A DNA stretch of 64,000 nucleotides. Origin: Pictodentalium vernedei (taxonomy: Eukaryota; Mollusca; Scaphopoda; Dentaliida; Dentaliidae). Shown here piece by piece: positions 22,062 through 34,185 of this stretch. How positions within the stretch are numbered: position 1 is the first letter of the stretch; each line of letters opens with the position of its first letter. The DNA lies in assembly GCA_031216915.1 (NCBI GenBank), contig JAUFNR010000074.1:102171-166170 (forward strand), given 5' to 3'. Made by a program: the position numbers and the translations under genes. Under the pieces are notes generated by a model. The model did not search any database and was not told the origin of the DNA. It was given only the letters and a program-made list of their open reading frames with translations.

Positions 22062-23946
22062 CAAATGAAAGTGTCAATGACACTGTAGCTCAACTTGTTA
22101 AGACATGTACATGTATAGTATGTGACACAGCAAAGACAAACATCTAGGTAACAACCTGATAACAAAGGTACATATAAAGTATTGTAATGGTCTGTATATA
22201 AATACTGACCGTTGCCTGTAACAAATGTATAGGTAAAGTATTGTAAAGGTGGGTGACACTCAGATGCTAAACTAGAAAAGAAAACTTGGAGTCCCAGAGT
22301 GGGTCGGACTGAACCCCAAAATATTTGTTCTCATAGCACAGTGATAAGAAAGGCACCCCAAAACACACTCGTTCCTGTCCCAAGGTGAAAACAAAGGTAC
22401 CCAAGAAGTTTTGTGAAGATCAATTCATAAATACGAGCTGTATAGAACTTGTGACAAAAAACTGATTGGACCTAATTTTGGTACAAAATGGCCACTGGCA
22501 GCCATCTTGAATTTTGGACCGTACCCAGAAACACTCAATCTCGTCCCAAGGTGATAACAAAGGTACCCAAGAAGTTTTGTGAAGATCGGTTCATAAATAC
22601 AGCCTCTACCCTGAGCCGTATTGACATGTGTGCTCACATTGTGCAAGTAGCACTGAATAAGTCAAAGTTCATCTAATTTGCATAATTTCTGCACGAAAAA
22701 AACCCCCATAGAATATGTGATGTATTCCATGTTACTAAACATTCATACAAAAATTTATTCAAATCAGAACTTTCATACAGAAGTTCTGTACAAAAGACTG
22801 ATTGCACTAATTTTGGTACAAAATGGCTGCTGGTGGCCATCTTGAATTTCGGACCACACCCCAAAACACTCGCTCTCATCCCACGGTGATAACAAAGGTA
22901 CCCAACAAGGTTCGTAAAGATTGGTCCATAAATATGGCCTCTAGTCTGAGCTGTATAGAAGTTGTGTACAAAAAACTGATTAGACCTAATTTCGGTACAA
23001 AATGGCCACTGGCAGCTATCTTGAATTTTAGACCGCACCCAGAAACACTCGTTCTCGTCCCAAGGTGATAACAAAGGTACCCAAGACATTTCGTGAAGAT
23101 CAGTTCATAAATACAGACTCAAGTCTGAGCCGTATTGACATGTGTACTTAATGTGTGTAAGTCGCACTGAAATATCAAAGTTCATCTAATTTGCATAATT
23201 TCTGCACGAGAAAAAAACCTGTATTATATGTGATGTATCCCATGGTACTAAACATTCACACAAAAAATTATTCAAATCTGCGCTTTCATATGGAAGTTCT
23301 GTGCAAAAATCTGATTGCACCTAATTTTGTACAAAATGGCTGCCATCGGCCATATTGAATTTCGGACCGGACCGAAAAACACTCGTTCTCGTCCCACAGT
23401 GATACCAAAGGTACCCAAGAAGTTTCGTAAAGATCGGTTCATAAATACGGCCTCTAGCCCGAGCCGTATTGGCATTTGCACTTACAGTGCTGAAATTAAC
23501 ACCAAAAAACATCAAAATTAGTCTAATTTGCACAATTTACGCACAAGAAAAAAACCCGTATTATATGTGATGTACCCCATGGTACTAAACATTCATACAA
23601 AAAATTATTCAAATCAGAGCTTTCATATGGAACTTCTGTACAAAAAACAGATTTCTGCATCATCGGTACAAAATGGCGGCTGGCAGCCATCTTGAATTTC
23701 GGACCGCACCCAAAAACACTCGTTCTCGTCCCACGGTCATAACAAAGGTACCCAAGAAGTTTCGTAAAGATCGGTTCATAAATACGACCTCTATCCCGAG
23801 CCATAGCCAATTGTTGACGTACGGACAGACGGACAGATGGACAGACGGACGGACGGATGGACGGACAGACGGACGGACGGATAGACGGACAGATGGACGA
23901 CAGGTCATGACAATAGCTCAAATTTGACTTCGTCAAAGTTGAGCTA
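22062..23946 (+). mobile_element. P-family nonautonomous repeat element, copy 2
   Basis: Homologue of 3204-5016: same head, same five panels (GCCATCTTGAATTT-type motif near 22500, 22836, 23008, 23345 and 23690), same end. The microsatellite is longer here, with (GGAC)n/(GGACAGAC)n over 23820-23890, followed by CTCAAATTTGACTTCGTC...TTGAGCTAAAAA. Identity with copy 1 is high enough to align by eye throughout. Confidence 0.85.
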
Positions 23947-23974
23947 AAAATTAATGAAAATAATCACTAAGATG

Positions 23975-26900
23975 AATGAAAGAGTCAATGACACTGTAGC
24001 TTAACTTGTGTGTTGTGTTTGATGAAAAGGATAATGTTCAATGTTTATGAAACGATTATGAAATAAGACAAGAATTGTGATAATTGGGAATATGTTCATT
24101 TCTGTTCCCTGTGTGCTATGTTTATGATAAAAATAATATGAGGTGTACACTGTACTAAAGAGCTGAGGGGTGGGTTAATATGACCTCACAGTTAATGTAT
24201 GTGGCCCTCACAGTTAACGTATATCAACAAAAGTTACCAAGTTACACTGAAATTATTCCAAAACGAGTCATCCTATCAAGTTACATTAAAATCCCCTCAT
24301 AAATATGGCCTGTAGACTGTGCTAAAGGTTTTCAGGCTTCGGGCCCCTGTAGCCGTCAGTTTCCCAATTGCGTCCAAAGGGGACGTTCTCATCTAGACAT
24401 TATATGAAGTCAATCTACCAAGTTACAATGAAATCCCTTAATAAATATGACCTGCAGACTGTGCTAAAGGTTTTTGGGCTTTGGGCTCTGGCAGCCATCA
24501 TGGTTGAATGATCGCAACCAAAAGGGGACATTCTCATCTGGACACTATTTGGAGTCATCCTACCAAGTTACAATGAAATCCCTTCATAATTATCACCTGC
24601 AGACTGTTCTAAAGGTTTTTGGGCTTTGGGCCCCTGAAGCCGTCACAGTTGCCCAATCGTATCCAAAAGGGGACGTTCTCATCTAGACATTATATGAAGT
24701 CAACCTACCAAGTTACAATGAAATCCCTTCATAAATATGACCTGTAGACTGTGCTAAAGTTTTTCGGGCTTCAGGCTCGGGCAGCCATCATGGCTGAATG
24801 ATCGCAACCAAAGGGGACAATCTCATCTGGGCATCATCTGGAGTGATCCTGCAAAGTTACAATGAAATCCCTTCATAAATATGACCTGTAGACTGTACTC
24901 AAGGTTTTCGGGCTTCGGGCACCTGTAGCCATCACAGCTGACCAATCACGACCAAATGGGGATGTCATCATCTAGGCATTATATGGAGTCAACCTAACAG
25001 GTTACAATGAAATTCTTCTATACATATAACCTTTTGCCTATGCTAAAGGTTTTTGGGCTCGGGCACCCATCAAGGCTGAATGATCACGGCCAAAATGGGA
25101 CGTTCTCATCTAGACATTATTTGGAGTCATCCTACCAAGTTACAATGAAATCCCTTCATAAATATGACCTGTAGACAGTGCAAAAGGATTTCGGGCTTCA
25201 GGCACCTTTAGCCGTCAAAGTTGCCCAATCATGTCCAAAAGGGGACGTTCTCATCTAGACATTATATGAAGTTAACCTACCAAGTTACAATGAAATTCCT
25301 TCATAAATATGACCTGTAGACTGTTCTTAAGGTTTTCGGGCTTCGGGCTCGGGCAGCCATCATGGCTGAATGATCGCAACCAAAGGGGACAATCTCATCT
25401 GGGCATTATCTGGAGTGATCCTACGAAGTTACAATGAAATCCCTCGATAAATATGACCTGTAGACTGTACTCAAGGTTTTTGGGCTTTGGGCACTTGTAG
25501 CCATCACAGCTTACCAATCACGACCAAAAGGGGATGTCATCATCTAGGCATTATATAGAGTCAACCTTACAGGTTACAATGAAATCCTTCTATAAATATA
25601 ACCTTTTGCCTATGCTAAAGGTTTTTGGGCTCGGGCACCCATCAAGGCTGAATGATCATGGCCAAACTGGGACGTTCTCATCTAGACATTATTTGGAGTC
25701 ATCCTACCAAGTTACAATGAAATTCCCTCATAAATATGACCTGAAGACTGTGCTAAAGGTTTTCGGGCTTCGGGCACCTTTAGCCGTCACAGTAGCCCAA
25801 TCATGTCCAAAAGGGGACGTTCTCATCTAGACATTATATGAAGTTAACCTACCAGGTTACAATGAAATCCCTTCATAAATATGACCTGTAGACTGTGCTA
25901 AAGGTTTTCGGGCTTCGGGCAACCATCATGGTTGAATGATCGCAACCAAAGGGGACAATCTCATCTTGGCATTATGTGGAGTGATCCTGCAAAGTTACAA
26001 TGAAATCCCTTCATAAATATGACCTGCAGACTGTGCTCAAGGTTTTCGGGCTTCGGGCACCTGTAGCCATCACAGTTGACCAATCATGACAAAAAGGGGA
26101 TGTCATCATCTAGGCATTATATGGAGTCAACCTTACAGGTTACAATGAAATCCTTCAATAAATATAACCTTTTGCCTATGCTAAAGGTTTTTGGGCTCGG
26201 GCACCCATCAAGGCTGAATGATCACGGCCAAAATGGGACTGTCTCATCTAGACATTATTTGGAGTCATCCTACCAAGTTACAATGAAATCCCTTCATAAA
26301 TATGACCTGTAGACAGTGCAAAAGGTTTTCGGGCTTCGGGCACCTTTAGCCGTCAATGTTGCCCAATCATGTCCAAAAGGGGATGTTCTCATCTAGACAT
26401 TATATGAAGTCAACCTACCAAGTTACAATGAAATCCCTTCATAAATATGACCTGTAGACTGTGCTTAAGGTTTTCGGGCTTCGGGCTCGGGCAGCCATCA
26501 TGGTTGAATGATCGCAACCAAAGGGGACAATCTCATCTGGGCATCATCTGGAGTGATCCTGCGAAGTTACAATGAAATCCCTTCATAAATATGACCTGTA
26601 GACTGTGCTCAAGGTTTTCGGGCTTCGGGCACCTGTAGCCATCACAGTTCACCAATCATGACCAAAAGGGGATGTCATCATCTAGGCATTATATGGAGTC
26701 AACCTTACAGGTTACAATGAAATCCTTCTATAAATATAACCTTTTGCCTATGCTAAAGGTTTTTGGGCTCGGGCACCCATCAAGGCTGAATGACCATGGC
26801 CAAACTGGGACGTTCTCGTCTAGACATTATTTGGAGTCATCCTACCAAGTTACAATGAAATTCCCTCATAAATATGACCTGAAGACTGTGCTAAAGGTTT

Positions 26901-28960
26901 TCGGGCTTCGGGCACCTTTAGCCGTTACAGTAGCCCAATCATGTCCAAAAGGGGACGTTCTCATCTAGACATTATATGAAGTTAACCTACCAGGTTACAA
27001 TGAAATCCCTTCATAAATATGACCTGTAGACTGTGCTAAAGGTTTTCGGGCTTCGGGCAGCCATCATGGTTGAATGATCGCAACCAAAGGGGACAATCTC
27101 CTCTGGGCATTATGTGGAGTGATCCTGCAAAGTTACAATGAAATCCCTTCATAAATATGACCTGCAGACTGTGCTCAAGGTTTTCGGGCTTCGGGCACCT
27201 GTAGCCATCACAGTTGACCAATCATGACAAAAAGGGGATGTCATCATCTAGGCATTATATATAGTCAACCTTACAGGTTATAATGAAATCCTTCTATAAA
27301 TATAACCTTTTGCCTATGCTAAAGGTTTTTGGGCTCGGGCACCCATCAAGGCTGAATGATCACGGCCAAAATGGGACGGTCTCATCTAGACATTATTTGG
27401 AGTCATCCTACCAAGTTACAATGAAATCCCTTCATAAATATGACCTGTAGCAGTGCAAAAGGTTTTCGGGCTTCGGGCACCTTTAGCCGTCAAAGTTGCC
27501 CAATCATGTCCAAAAAGGGACGTTCTCATCTAGACATTATATGAAGTCAACCTACCAAGTTACAATGAAATCCCTTCATAAATATGACCTGTAGACTGTG
27601 CTTAAGGTTTTCGGGCTTCGGGCTCGGGCAGCCATCATGGTTGAATGATCGCAACCAAAGGGGACAATCTCATCTGGGCATCATCTGGAGTGGTCCTGCG
27701 AAGTTACAATGAAATCCCTTCATAAATATGACCTGTAGACTGTGCTCAAGGTTTTCGGGCTTCGGGCACCTGTAGCCATCACAGTTCACCAATCACGACC
27801 AAAAGGGGATGTCATCATCTAGGCATTATATGGAGTCAACCTTACAGGTTACAATGAAATCCTTCTATAAATATAACCTTTTGCCTATGCTAAAGGTTTT
27901 TGGGCTCGGGCACCCATCAAGGCTGAATGATCATGGCCAAAATGGGACGTTCTCGTCTAGACATTATTTGGAGTCATCCTACCAAGTTACAATGAAATCC
28001 CCTCATAAATATGACCTGCAGACTGTGCTAAAGGTTTTCGGGCTTCGGGCACCTTTAGCCGTCACAGTAGCCCAATCATGTCCAAAATGGGCCGTTCTCA
28101 TCTAGACATTAAATGAAGTTAACCTACCAAGTTACAATGAAATCCCTTCATAAATATGACCTGTAGACTGTGCTAAAGGTTTTTGGGCTTCGGGCTCGGG
28201 CAGCCATCATGGCTGAATGATCGCAACCATAGGGGACAATCTCATCTGGGCATCATCTGGAGTGATCCTAAGAAGTTACAATGAAATCCCTTCATAAATA
28301 TGACCTGTAGACTGTGCTCAAGGTTTTCGGGCTTCGGGCACTAGTAGCCATTACAACTGACCAATCATGAACAAAAGGGGATGTCATCATCTAGGCATTA
28401 CATGGAGTCAACCTAACAGGTTACAATGAAATCCTTCCATAAATATGACCTTTTGCCTATGCTAAAGGTTTTTGGGCCCGGGCACCCATCAAGGCTGCAT
28501 GATCACGATCAAAATGGGACGTTCTCATCTAGACATTATTTGGAGTCATCCTACCAAGTTACAATGAAATCCCTTCATAAATATGACCTCTAGACTGTGC
28601 TAAAGGTTTTCGGGCTTTGGGCCCCTGTAGCCCTCACAGTTGCCCAATATTGCCCAAAAGGTGACTTTCTCATCTAGTATGATCAATGTATGAAGTCAAC
28701 CCACCAAGTTACAATGCAATTCCTCAATAAATATGGCCTGTAGACTGTGGTAAAGGTTTTCGGGTTTTGGGCTCGGGCAGTCGTCACGGTTGGCAGATCA
28801 TGCCCAAATGGGGAAATTCTCATCTAGACATCATAAGGAGTCATCCTACCAAGTTACAATGAAATCCCTCCACATTAAACATGACCTGCAGACTGTGCTC
28901 AAAGTTTTTGGGTTTCGGGCTTGGGCAGCCATCACGGTTGATAGATCATGCCCATATGTC
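23975..28960. repeat. M-family satellite array with higher-order repeat structure
   Basis: About 33 monomers of 138-145 bp after the head motif at 23975. Each monomer has GTTACAATGAAATCCCTTCA, TAAATATGACCTGTAGACTG, TTTTCGGGCTTCGGG and TCATCTAGACATTAT. Four monomer types alternate. The D type, marked by ATAACCTTTTGCCTATGC, has its ACCTTTTGCC at 25029, 25601, 26167, 26739, 27305, 27876 and 28448: spacings 572, 566, 572, 566, 571, 572. The alternation pairs two four-monomer blocks into a unit of about 1,138 bp. Near-identical 98-codon frames at 25534, 26672 and 27809 repeat at 1,138 and 1,137 bp. These frames are by-products of the array. Confidence 0.9.
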
Positions 28961-28987
28961 GGCGGGGGAGGGGGGGGGCATGTTAAA

Positions 28988-29085
28988 GTTCGTCATTTGA
29001 TGAACATAATATGACAAATTCCTTGCCCAATTATTTGGCAATTTGGCAGGGAATTTTGTCATATTATGTTCCTCAAAAGACGAAC
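28988..29085. repeat. 98-bp hairpin
   Basis: GTTCGTCATTTGATGAACAT at the left matches, in reverse complement, GTTCGTCTTTTGAGGAACAT at the right. Both continue inward through AATATGACAAA to TGCC. Arms are about 40 bp around a short AT loop. A G-rich tract precedes it at 28962-28978. Confidence 0.8.
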
Positions 29086-29464
29086 GGCATGCACTGTCAG
29101 TTTTTTTTCTTCTCCCCCACATAATCTAGGGAAATAATTCAAATATAAAACAGTGGAATTGAGGTTAGTATAGCTCCAATTTTTTATTTATCAAATTTTA
29201 CCAACAAAAAATATGCATTTTCCTGTTGAAATGTTCCAGCATTTTGGAACTCATGAGTGCCATCAGAGGCCACCTGAGAGCCTCCAGAAATCAAAATTTT
29301 CCTAGCAGGAAGGGGGGGGAAACACCACCACGTCCCCTCAAAACACTCTTTGTTGAGGACCTGGGTGTTCTGGTCGGGAAAATGTTTGGGTCATCCGGTG
29401 CCACTGGACAGGCAGCCCATTTGAGGACTGTGGATACACATATAGGCGTAACAGTTTATTCTAG
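29086..29464. other. No gene seen
   Basis: AT-rich spacer. A frame at 29226-29468 (+) has no recognisable domain. Confidence 0.5.
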
Positions 29465-29700
29465 CTAATTCTATATGAAACGTTTACACCAAATTCTGCC
29501 TCTCAGTTGGATCACATCTTAACCGCATATCCTTAATACTCCCATTTCAATTCCACATTAACCTCCCTGTCAGTCTTGTTCTGTCTATCAAAAAGTGTTT
29601 CCGGGGCTCCATTACTCCACAATTACACATTTGGCACTATTTTTCACCATCTTTCCCAATATTCTAGAACATTCGTTTGCACCATCGGCTGTTGGGGAGA
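29465..29700 (-). mobile_element. LINE C-terminal fragment (minus strand)
   Basis: Minus-strand translation gives a C-x2-C knuckle (CAKCVIVE) and, further on, RTRLTGRLMW...GSIKDMRLRCD. This parallels RIRFTGSIMGKWDGRMKDVW in the LINE fragment at 39857-40260, so they are the same family. Frames are broken and only the zinc-knuckle tail is present. Confidence 0.65.
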
Positions 29701-29825
29701 TTTATCAAATAGTTTAAAAAGCTGAGTTTCGAAAATCTAGTCTGCCCTTGATCAATAATGTTATAACACTCCCACCCTTCTCGGATCTACAAAGAAGACC
29801 ACCAAGATCATTTTATAACTGAATT

Positions 29826-30119
29826 CCAACGGCGGCTCCCGATTTTTTGTTAGGGGAGGAGGGGGGTTGGTAGGTACGTTTTTAATTCAGATTTTTGTTT
29901 AGTGTACCCACCTTAATTCTTGTGGTGGGGGTCGGGAGAAATTTAGAAAGAATGGGGGCCCAAACTCTTAACCCCCCCCCCCCCCCTCCACCACACTCTC
30001 TCCCTCTCTCCAATTGCTGATGAACAGCTCGGATGATGTTACGCATCATACTGTGAGGATAATTCCCCCCCCCCCCCCCCCCCCCACACCACCTTCTGTA
30101 AATCCTGAATCCACCACTG
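29826..30119. mobile_element. Possible hAT-like MITE with poly(C) tracts
   Basis: The right end CTGAATCCACCACTG is a common nonautonomous hAT-type terminus (CAGTGGTGGATTCAG inverted). The left end CAACGGCGGCTCCCGA matches it only weakly. Between them are G/C runs, including C-runs at 29971-29987 and 30067-30086. No target duplication was established. Confidence 0.35.
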
Positions 30120-30389
30120 GGACAGGAACAAGTAGTTCTTTACTGAGGTAAAACATGTTCAATTTTACTGATAAATTAGGGCCGGGTTACCAATGCCTGG
30201 GGTGGGAGTCCTCTAAAATGGTTGGCATGGATATAAACGATTTGCTCAACTTTACTTTATAACTGTCTGCCTTCAGTTAGCCATAGTCGCACCAAAGTTG
30301 CCATATGGCATTAAAAGTTGAGGGTTAAAAGACCCTTAATAACAAAATCTTACATAATATTTTCAGTAGCCTGCCACTTAAATACAAGA

Positions 30390-32277
30390 GGCCCCAGGGG
30401 GCCTGAGGGCGCTCACCTGACATGGTAGTCTAAATATTAAACCAGGGACTTGACTTGAATAAGCTGCATACGCCCCTCCTAAGAAAAGCATATACCAACT
30501 AGATGAAGCGATTGTGCCCACACAATACACAGTATTTTCCTTCTATTTTCAGTTCCTGCACTTTTACGTCCCAAAATTGAGATAAACGCATAAAAAACTT
30601 ATTTTTTTCCCAAACAAAATACTTTCAGCCTAAATTTTTTTCTTCTTAAAACGCATAAAAAACGATAAAACTAATTTCCGGATTTTGGTCCAAAATTTTC
30701 TAAGTCCCACCCGGACCCCAAATTTTCGGTGTAAAAAAAAAAAAAAAATTTTTTTTGTCTTAAAATTGACAGAAACGCATAAAAAACAAAAAAAAAAATT
30801 TCAGGATTTTGGTCCAAAATTTTCGAAGTTCCAACCGGACCCCAAATTTTCGGTGTAAAAAAAATTTTTTTTTTTTTGTCTTAAAATTGACAGAAACGCA
30901 TAAAAAACAAAAAAAAAAAATTACAGATTTTGGTCAAAAATTTTGTAAGTCCCACCCGGACCCCAAATTTTCGGTGTAAAAAGAAAAAAAATAAAAAATT
31001 TTTTGTCTTAAAATTGACAGAAACGCATAAAAACAAAAAAAAAAATTTCAGGATTTTGGTCCAAAATTTTCTAAGTCCCACCTGGACCCCAAATTTTCAG
31101 GGGAAAAAAAAATTTTTTTTTGTCTTAAAATTGACAGACATGCATAAAAAACAAAAAAAAAAAAAATTTTCGGATTTTGGTCCAAAATTTTGTAAGTCCC
31201 ACCCGGACCCCAAATTTTCAGTGTAAAAAAAAAAAAAATTTTTGGTCTTAAAATTGACCGAAATGAATAAAAAAACAAAAAAAAAATTCTGGATTTTGGT
31301 CCAAAATTTCTAAGTCCGCAACGGGACCCCAAATTTTCAGCCTAAATATGAACCTAGGGACTTGGCTTCAACAAACTTGAATCTCACCCCCCTAAGGATA
31401 CTGCATACCAAATATCAAAAGATTCTTATTGGTAGATCTGAAGAAGATTTTAAAAAAATACTCCTCATACTGCACTAATTTAAACATTTGGGCTCCCATA
31501 GAGAGCCCAAATATGGACCCAGGCAAATGATTTCAATAAACCTGTGAAACAATCTTCCAAAGATGTTATATGTGAAATTTGAAAGCTTTTGGAGCAGTGG
31601 TTTGGGAGAAAAGTAGTCTTACGTTTTTCCCATTACCCACTGACTCAGCACTTTTTCAAAGTCCCCAAAAAGTACCCCATGATAAAACCGACGGCAATTT
31701 TTTTGTACCATTCCATTCTGTTGGTCCTAAGGAAGCTTCACAACAAATAAGAATTCTCAGTGCCGTGTAGTTTTGGAGATATGGGCATTTTAAATTTTTC
31801 TATTTTTAGCTCCTGTGGTTCCCACGGGGCTATGGGAAAAAAATTTCTGCATAAATTAGGTACTTATGACCCAATAAGCATTCATGTAAAATTTGGTTCA
31901 AATCGGCCTCGCGGTTTGGAAAATAGAAATTTGGGGCGGGGCCAAAATATTTGCCCCTCCTTTAACATCGTCAAATATAGCCCCTCGAACTTCTCTTGAA
32001 CAAACTTGAGTCTACACCTCAAAAGGAAGCTGCATACCAAATATCAAGTCTCTGCTATTGCTGGTTCTTGAGAAGATTTTTTAAGAATTGGAGCATTTTT
32101 GCCCCATCCCTCTGCTCAATATGAGCCGAAACCTAATTTGACAAAAAATCAAAATGCCCTTATATAACCCCTACTCACATGAAATTTCATTTATATGCGG
32201 CCAGTGGTTTGGGAGAAAAAGGCCCAAACACCACCTTCAGAATAGCTCACCTTGACTTTCAGTCAGGTGAGCTAAAA
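30390..32277 (+). mobile_element. 1.9-kb nonautonomous element with CTCACCTGAC inverted ends
   Basis: It begins ACAAGAGGCCCCAGGGGGCC followed by GCGCTCACCTGACATGG and ends AGTCAGGTGAGCTAAAAATT, so GCTCACCTGAC near the start is inverted as GTCAGGTGAGC near the end. I know this start and end from abundant molluscan repeats. The 3' half is shared with 20880-21556. No transposase is encoded. Confidence 0.75.
30590..31345. repeat. A/T-rich tandem array inside the preceding element
   Basis: About six copies of a 115-125-bp unit with CCCACCCGGACCCCAAATTT, TCGGTGTAAAAA, TCTTAAAATTGACAGAAACG and GGATTTTGGTCCAAAATTTT. Poly(A) and poly(T) blocks in the unit vary in length between copies. The Lys/Phe-rich frames here are artefacts. 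Confidence 0.85.
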
Positions 32278-32779
32278 ATTGAAATTGGACACAAAACAAT
32301 TCAAAATTGACACAAAACTAAAAACTTCAAGTTGTTCGTGTTTTTCCCCATCTGCTATACATGTATCTAATAACTGCATGATATCATATTATTTAATACC
32401 AGATAATCTTTCTTTGCTGGTGATAGATTTGGATGTCGAGACAAAATGGCGCCGACAGGAACAGCTGGATTTCGAAATCTAGCAAAATTAATTTTTCGTT
32501 GTTTTCAACAATTCGATAACTGTGAATGCGATGTGGATACATATATGGCGGTATTCAAACATAATAATTGATGAAAATGTTATTTTTGAAGGGGAATTCG
32601 GTGGCATTCGGTGTTTAGGTAGACCTGTGATGGATAAAAATAATTACTCATCGATGTTTTTGATACAACGTTCCTTTATAACTAACAATGTTAACCCTGT
32701 TTAACCCTCATTGATCGAAGATGACGACATTGGACACCCACACAACTTGAGATACTTTTTTTACTTTACAAGTTATTCA
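32278..32779. other. No gene seen
   Basis: AT-rich. Short frames (32279-32482, 32522-32704) have no recognisable domain. Confidence 0.5.
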
Positions 32780-32850
32780 TGATTGGATTTTGGGACAGGC
32801 GGACGGATGGGCAAGTCGATTCCTATATACCCCCGTGCCCCCACCTGGGG
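32780..32850 (+). mobile_element. Right end of a CCCCC-type nonautonomous element
   Basis: GGACAGGCGGACGGATGGGC followed by CGATTCCTATATACCCCCG and a GGGGTATAA end, the same design as the termini at 7434 and 8004 (GGAC run, CGATTCCTATATA, C-rich/G-rich hairpin). The rest of the element was not delimited. Confidence 0.65.
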
Positions 32851-32985
32851 TATAAAAAAACGGTCTTTCAGTTTCACTTTCAGGCCATGTTTGGACAACT
32901 GTGCCTGGTGTGGCTGCATTGACTTTTATGGCGAAACTATATATTCTATTATTTTTACAGTGTATAAATATCTACACTTGGGGTG

Positions 32986-33170
32986 GTGATGGGATATAAT
33001 GTTTCATCAACTTTGGTGGTGTACCGAACTTCCGTGGCACAGCTTGGGGTAATTCGTCAGGGAACGAGTCCAGTCGCCACCGGGCCAACTCGCCACCAAG
33101 TACCTGGGCCAAGTCGCCACTGGGCCAACTCGCCACCAGGCCAAGTCACATGCAGTGATCAAGGTGATAA
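32986..33170. repeat. Minisatellite CAACTCGCCACCGGGC
   Basis: At least four imperfect copies of GGGCCAACTCGCCACC / GGCCAAGTCGCCAC in 33067-33150. The same unit recurs at 38295-38360, 5.2 kb away. Confidence 0.7.
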
Positions 33171-34185
33171 TTACTTCACTAATTGATTTAGCCGGGATTA
33201 GGAATGGGATATATTATTCACAAAGAAAGCCGCATCAAAATGGAGAATATTTCTACTCTCTGATTTGGTGTGAGTTTCTTTGTTTCGACTGAATTGAAAT
33301 GGAAGCGTGTGGGCGAGATATATCTCGGCAAGGGACGTGGGTCGATGGCAAATTAGGGGTTTGAAATGGTCAGATGAGGTTGTTAGGTTGTCTTTTGATG
33401 ATTGTTGACTCTACCCTTGGGAGAGGACCAGAGTGAGAGAGGGACCTCTCACAAAGGTGCTACCTCTCCCCGGGGGCACTTTGATGGTGATTTTCGGGCA
33501 AGTAGAGTCTGCCACTTATACGTGTAGATGGGGTAGCGAAGGGGTAGAGAGTCATCATTGGTAAGTATAGTCTGCAGTAGTTGAAGCTGTGTCGGATTTC
33601 AGGATAGCACTTATCGTTCGATCGTGGAAGAAAACAACGACTCCTTTCGGGGACCACCCAAAGAAAGACCAGAACTTCCCTGGTTCAGGGGCAGGCCTGA
33701 TACTGAGGAAAGAATGAAAGGTTTTAGCACCGAAGGCGCGCAGGGACGATGTGGAATTTACAAATCCCTTGCGACCCAGTTAACCTTATTTTATTTCACT
33801 TGGATCACACAGGCCTAGCTTTCTCATTGCCTCAAATGGGGTCTGAGGGGGTATGCACACGGTTAGAATTCCCGGCAGCTTACGTTGGAGTGATAAGATT
33901 GTCAATACTCAATCCCTCAACACCATTAAGATTATTAGAGAGTGGGCTCTATTCGGTTCCAGCTTGGCAATGGTAGAGGTCTGAGTCCCACCATGGTGGC
34001 GAGACAGAATATAATGTTGTGCGATGGCAAATTTAAGGGAAGAAGAGAAAAGAAAACCAAACAGCAACGCCGGTTTGGTAGCGGCCCCAGTATATGACAG
34101 TAGCGGTTACAAAAAAGGAGTGGAGAAAGCTCCAACAGCTTAGTTTTGAAAAACCGGGAGTCATCCATCAAGCCTTCTGGAAGAT
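33171..34185. other. No gene recognised
   Basis: Several 60-75-codon frames on both strands, none with a recognisable domain. Short internal resemblance (AGTAGAGTCTGCC at 33499 and AGTATAGTCTGCAG at 33564) suggests an old duplication. Confidence 0.45.

Noticed and set aside
25534-28105. Three near-identical 98-codon frames as a gene family
   Set aside because: They coincide with the 1,138-bp higher-order repeat of a noncoding satellite and end where the monomer phase changes.
24000-28960. CRISPR-like array
   Set aside because: Repeats are 138-145 bp with no short constant repeat and unique spacers, and the context is eukaryotic.
30881-31332. Lys/Phe-rich frames
   Set aside because: They are translations of the poly(A)/poly(T) tandem array.
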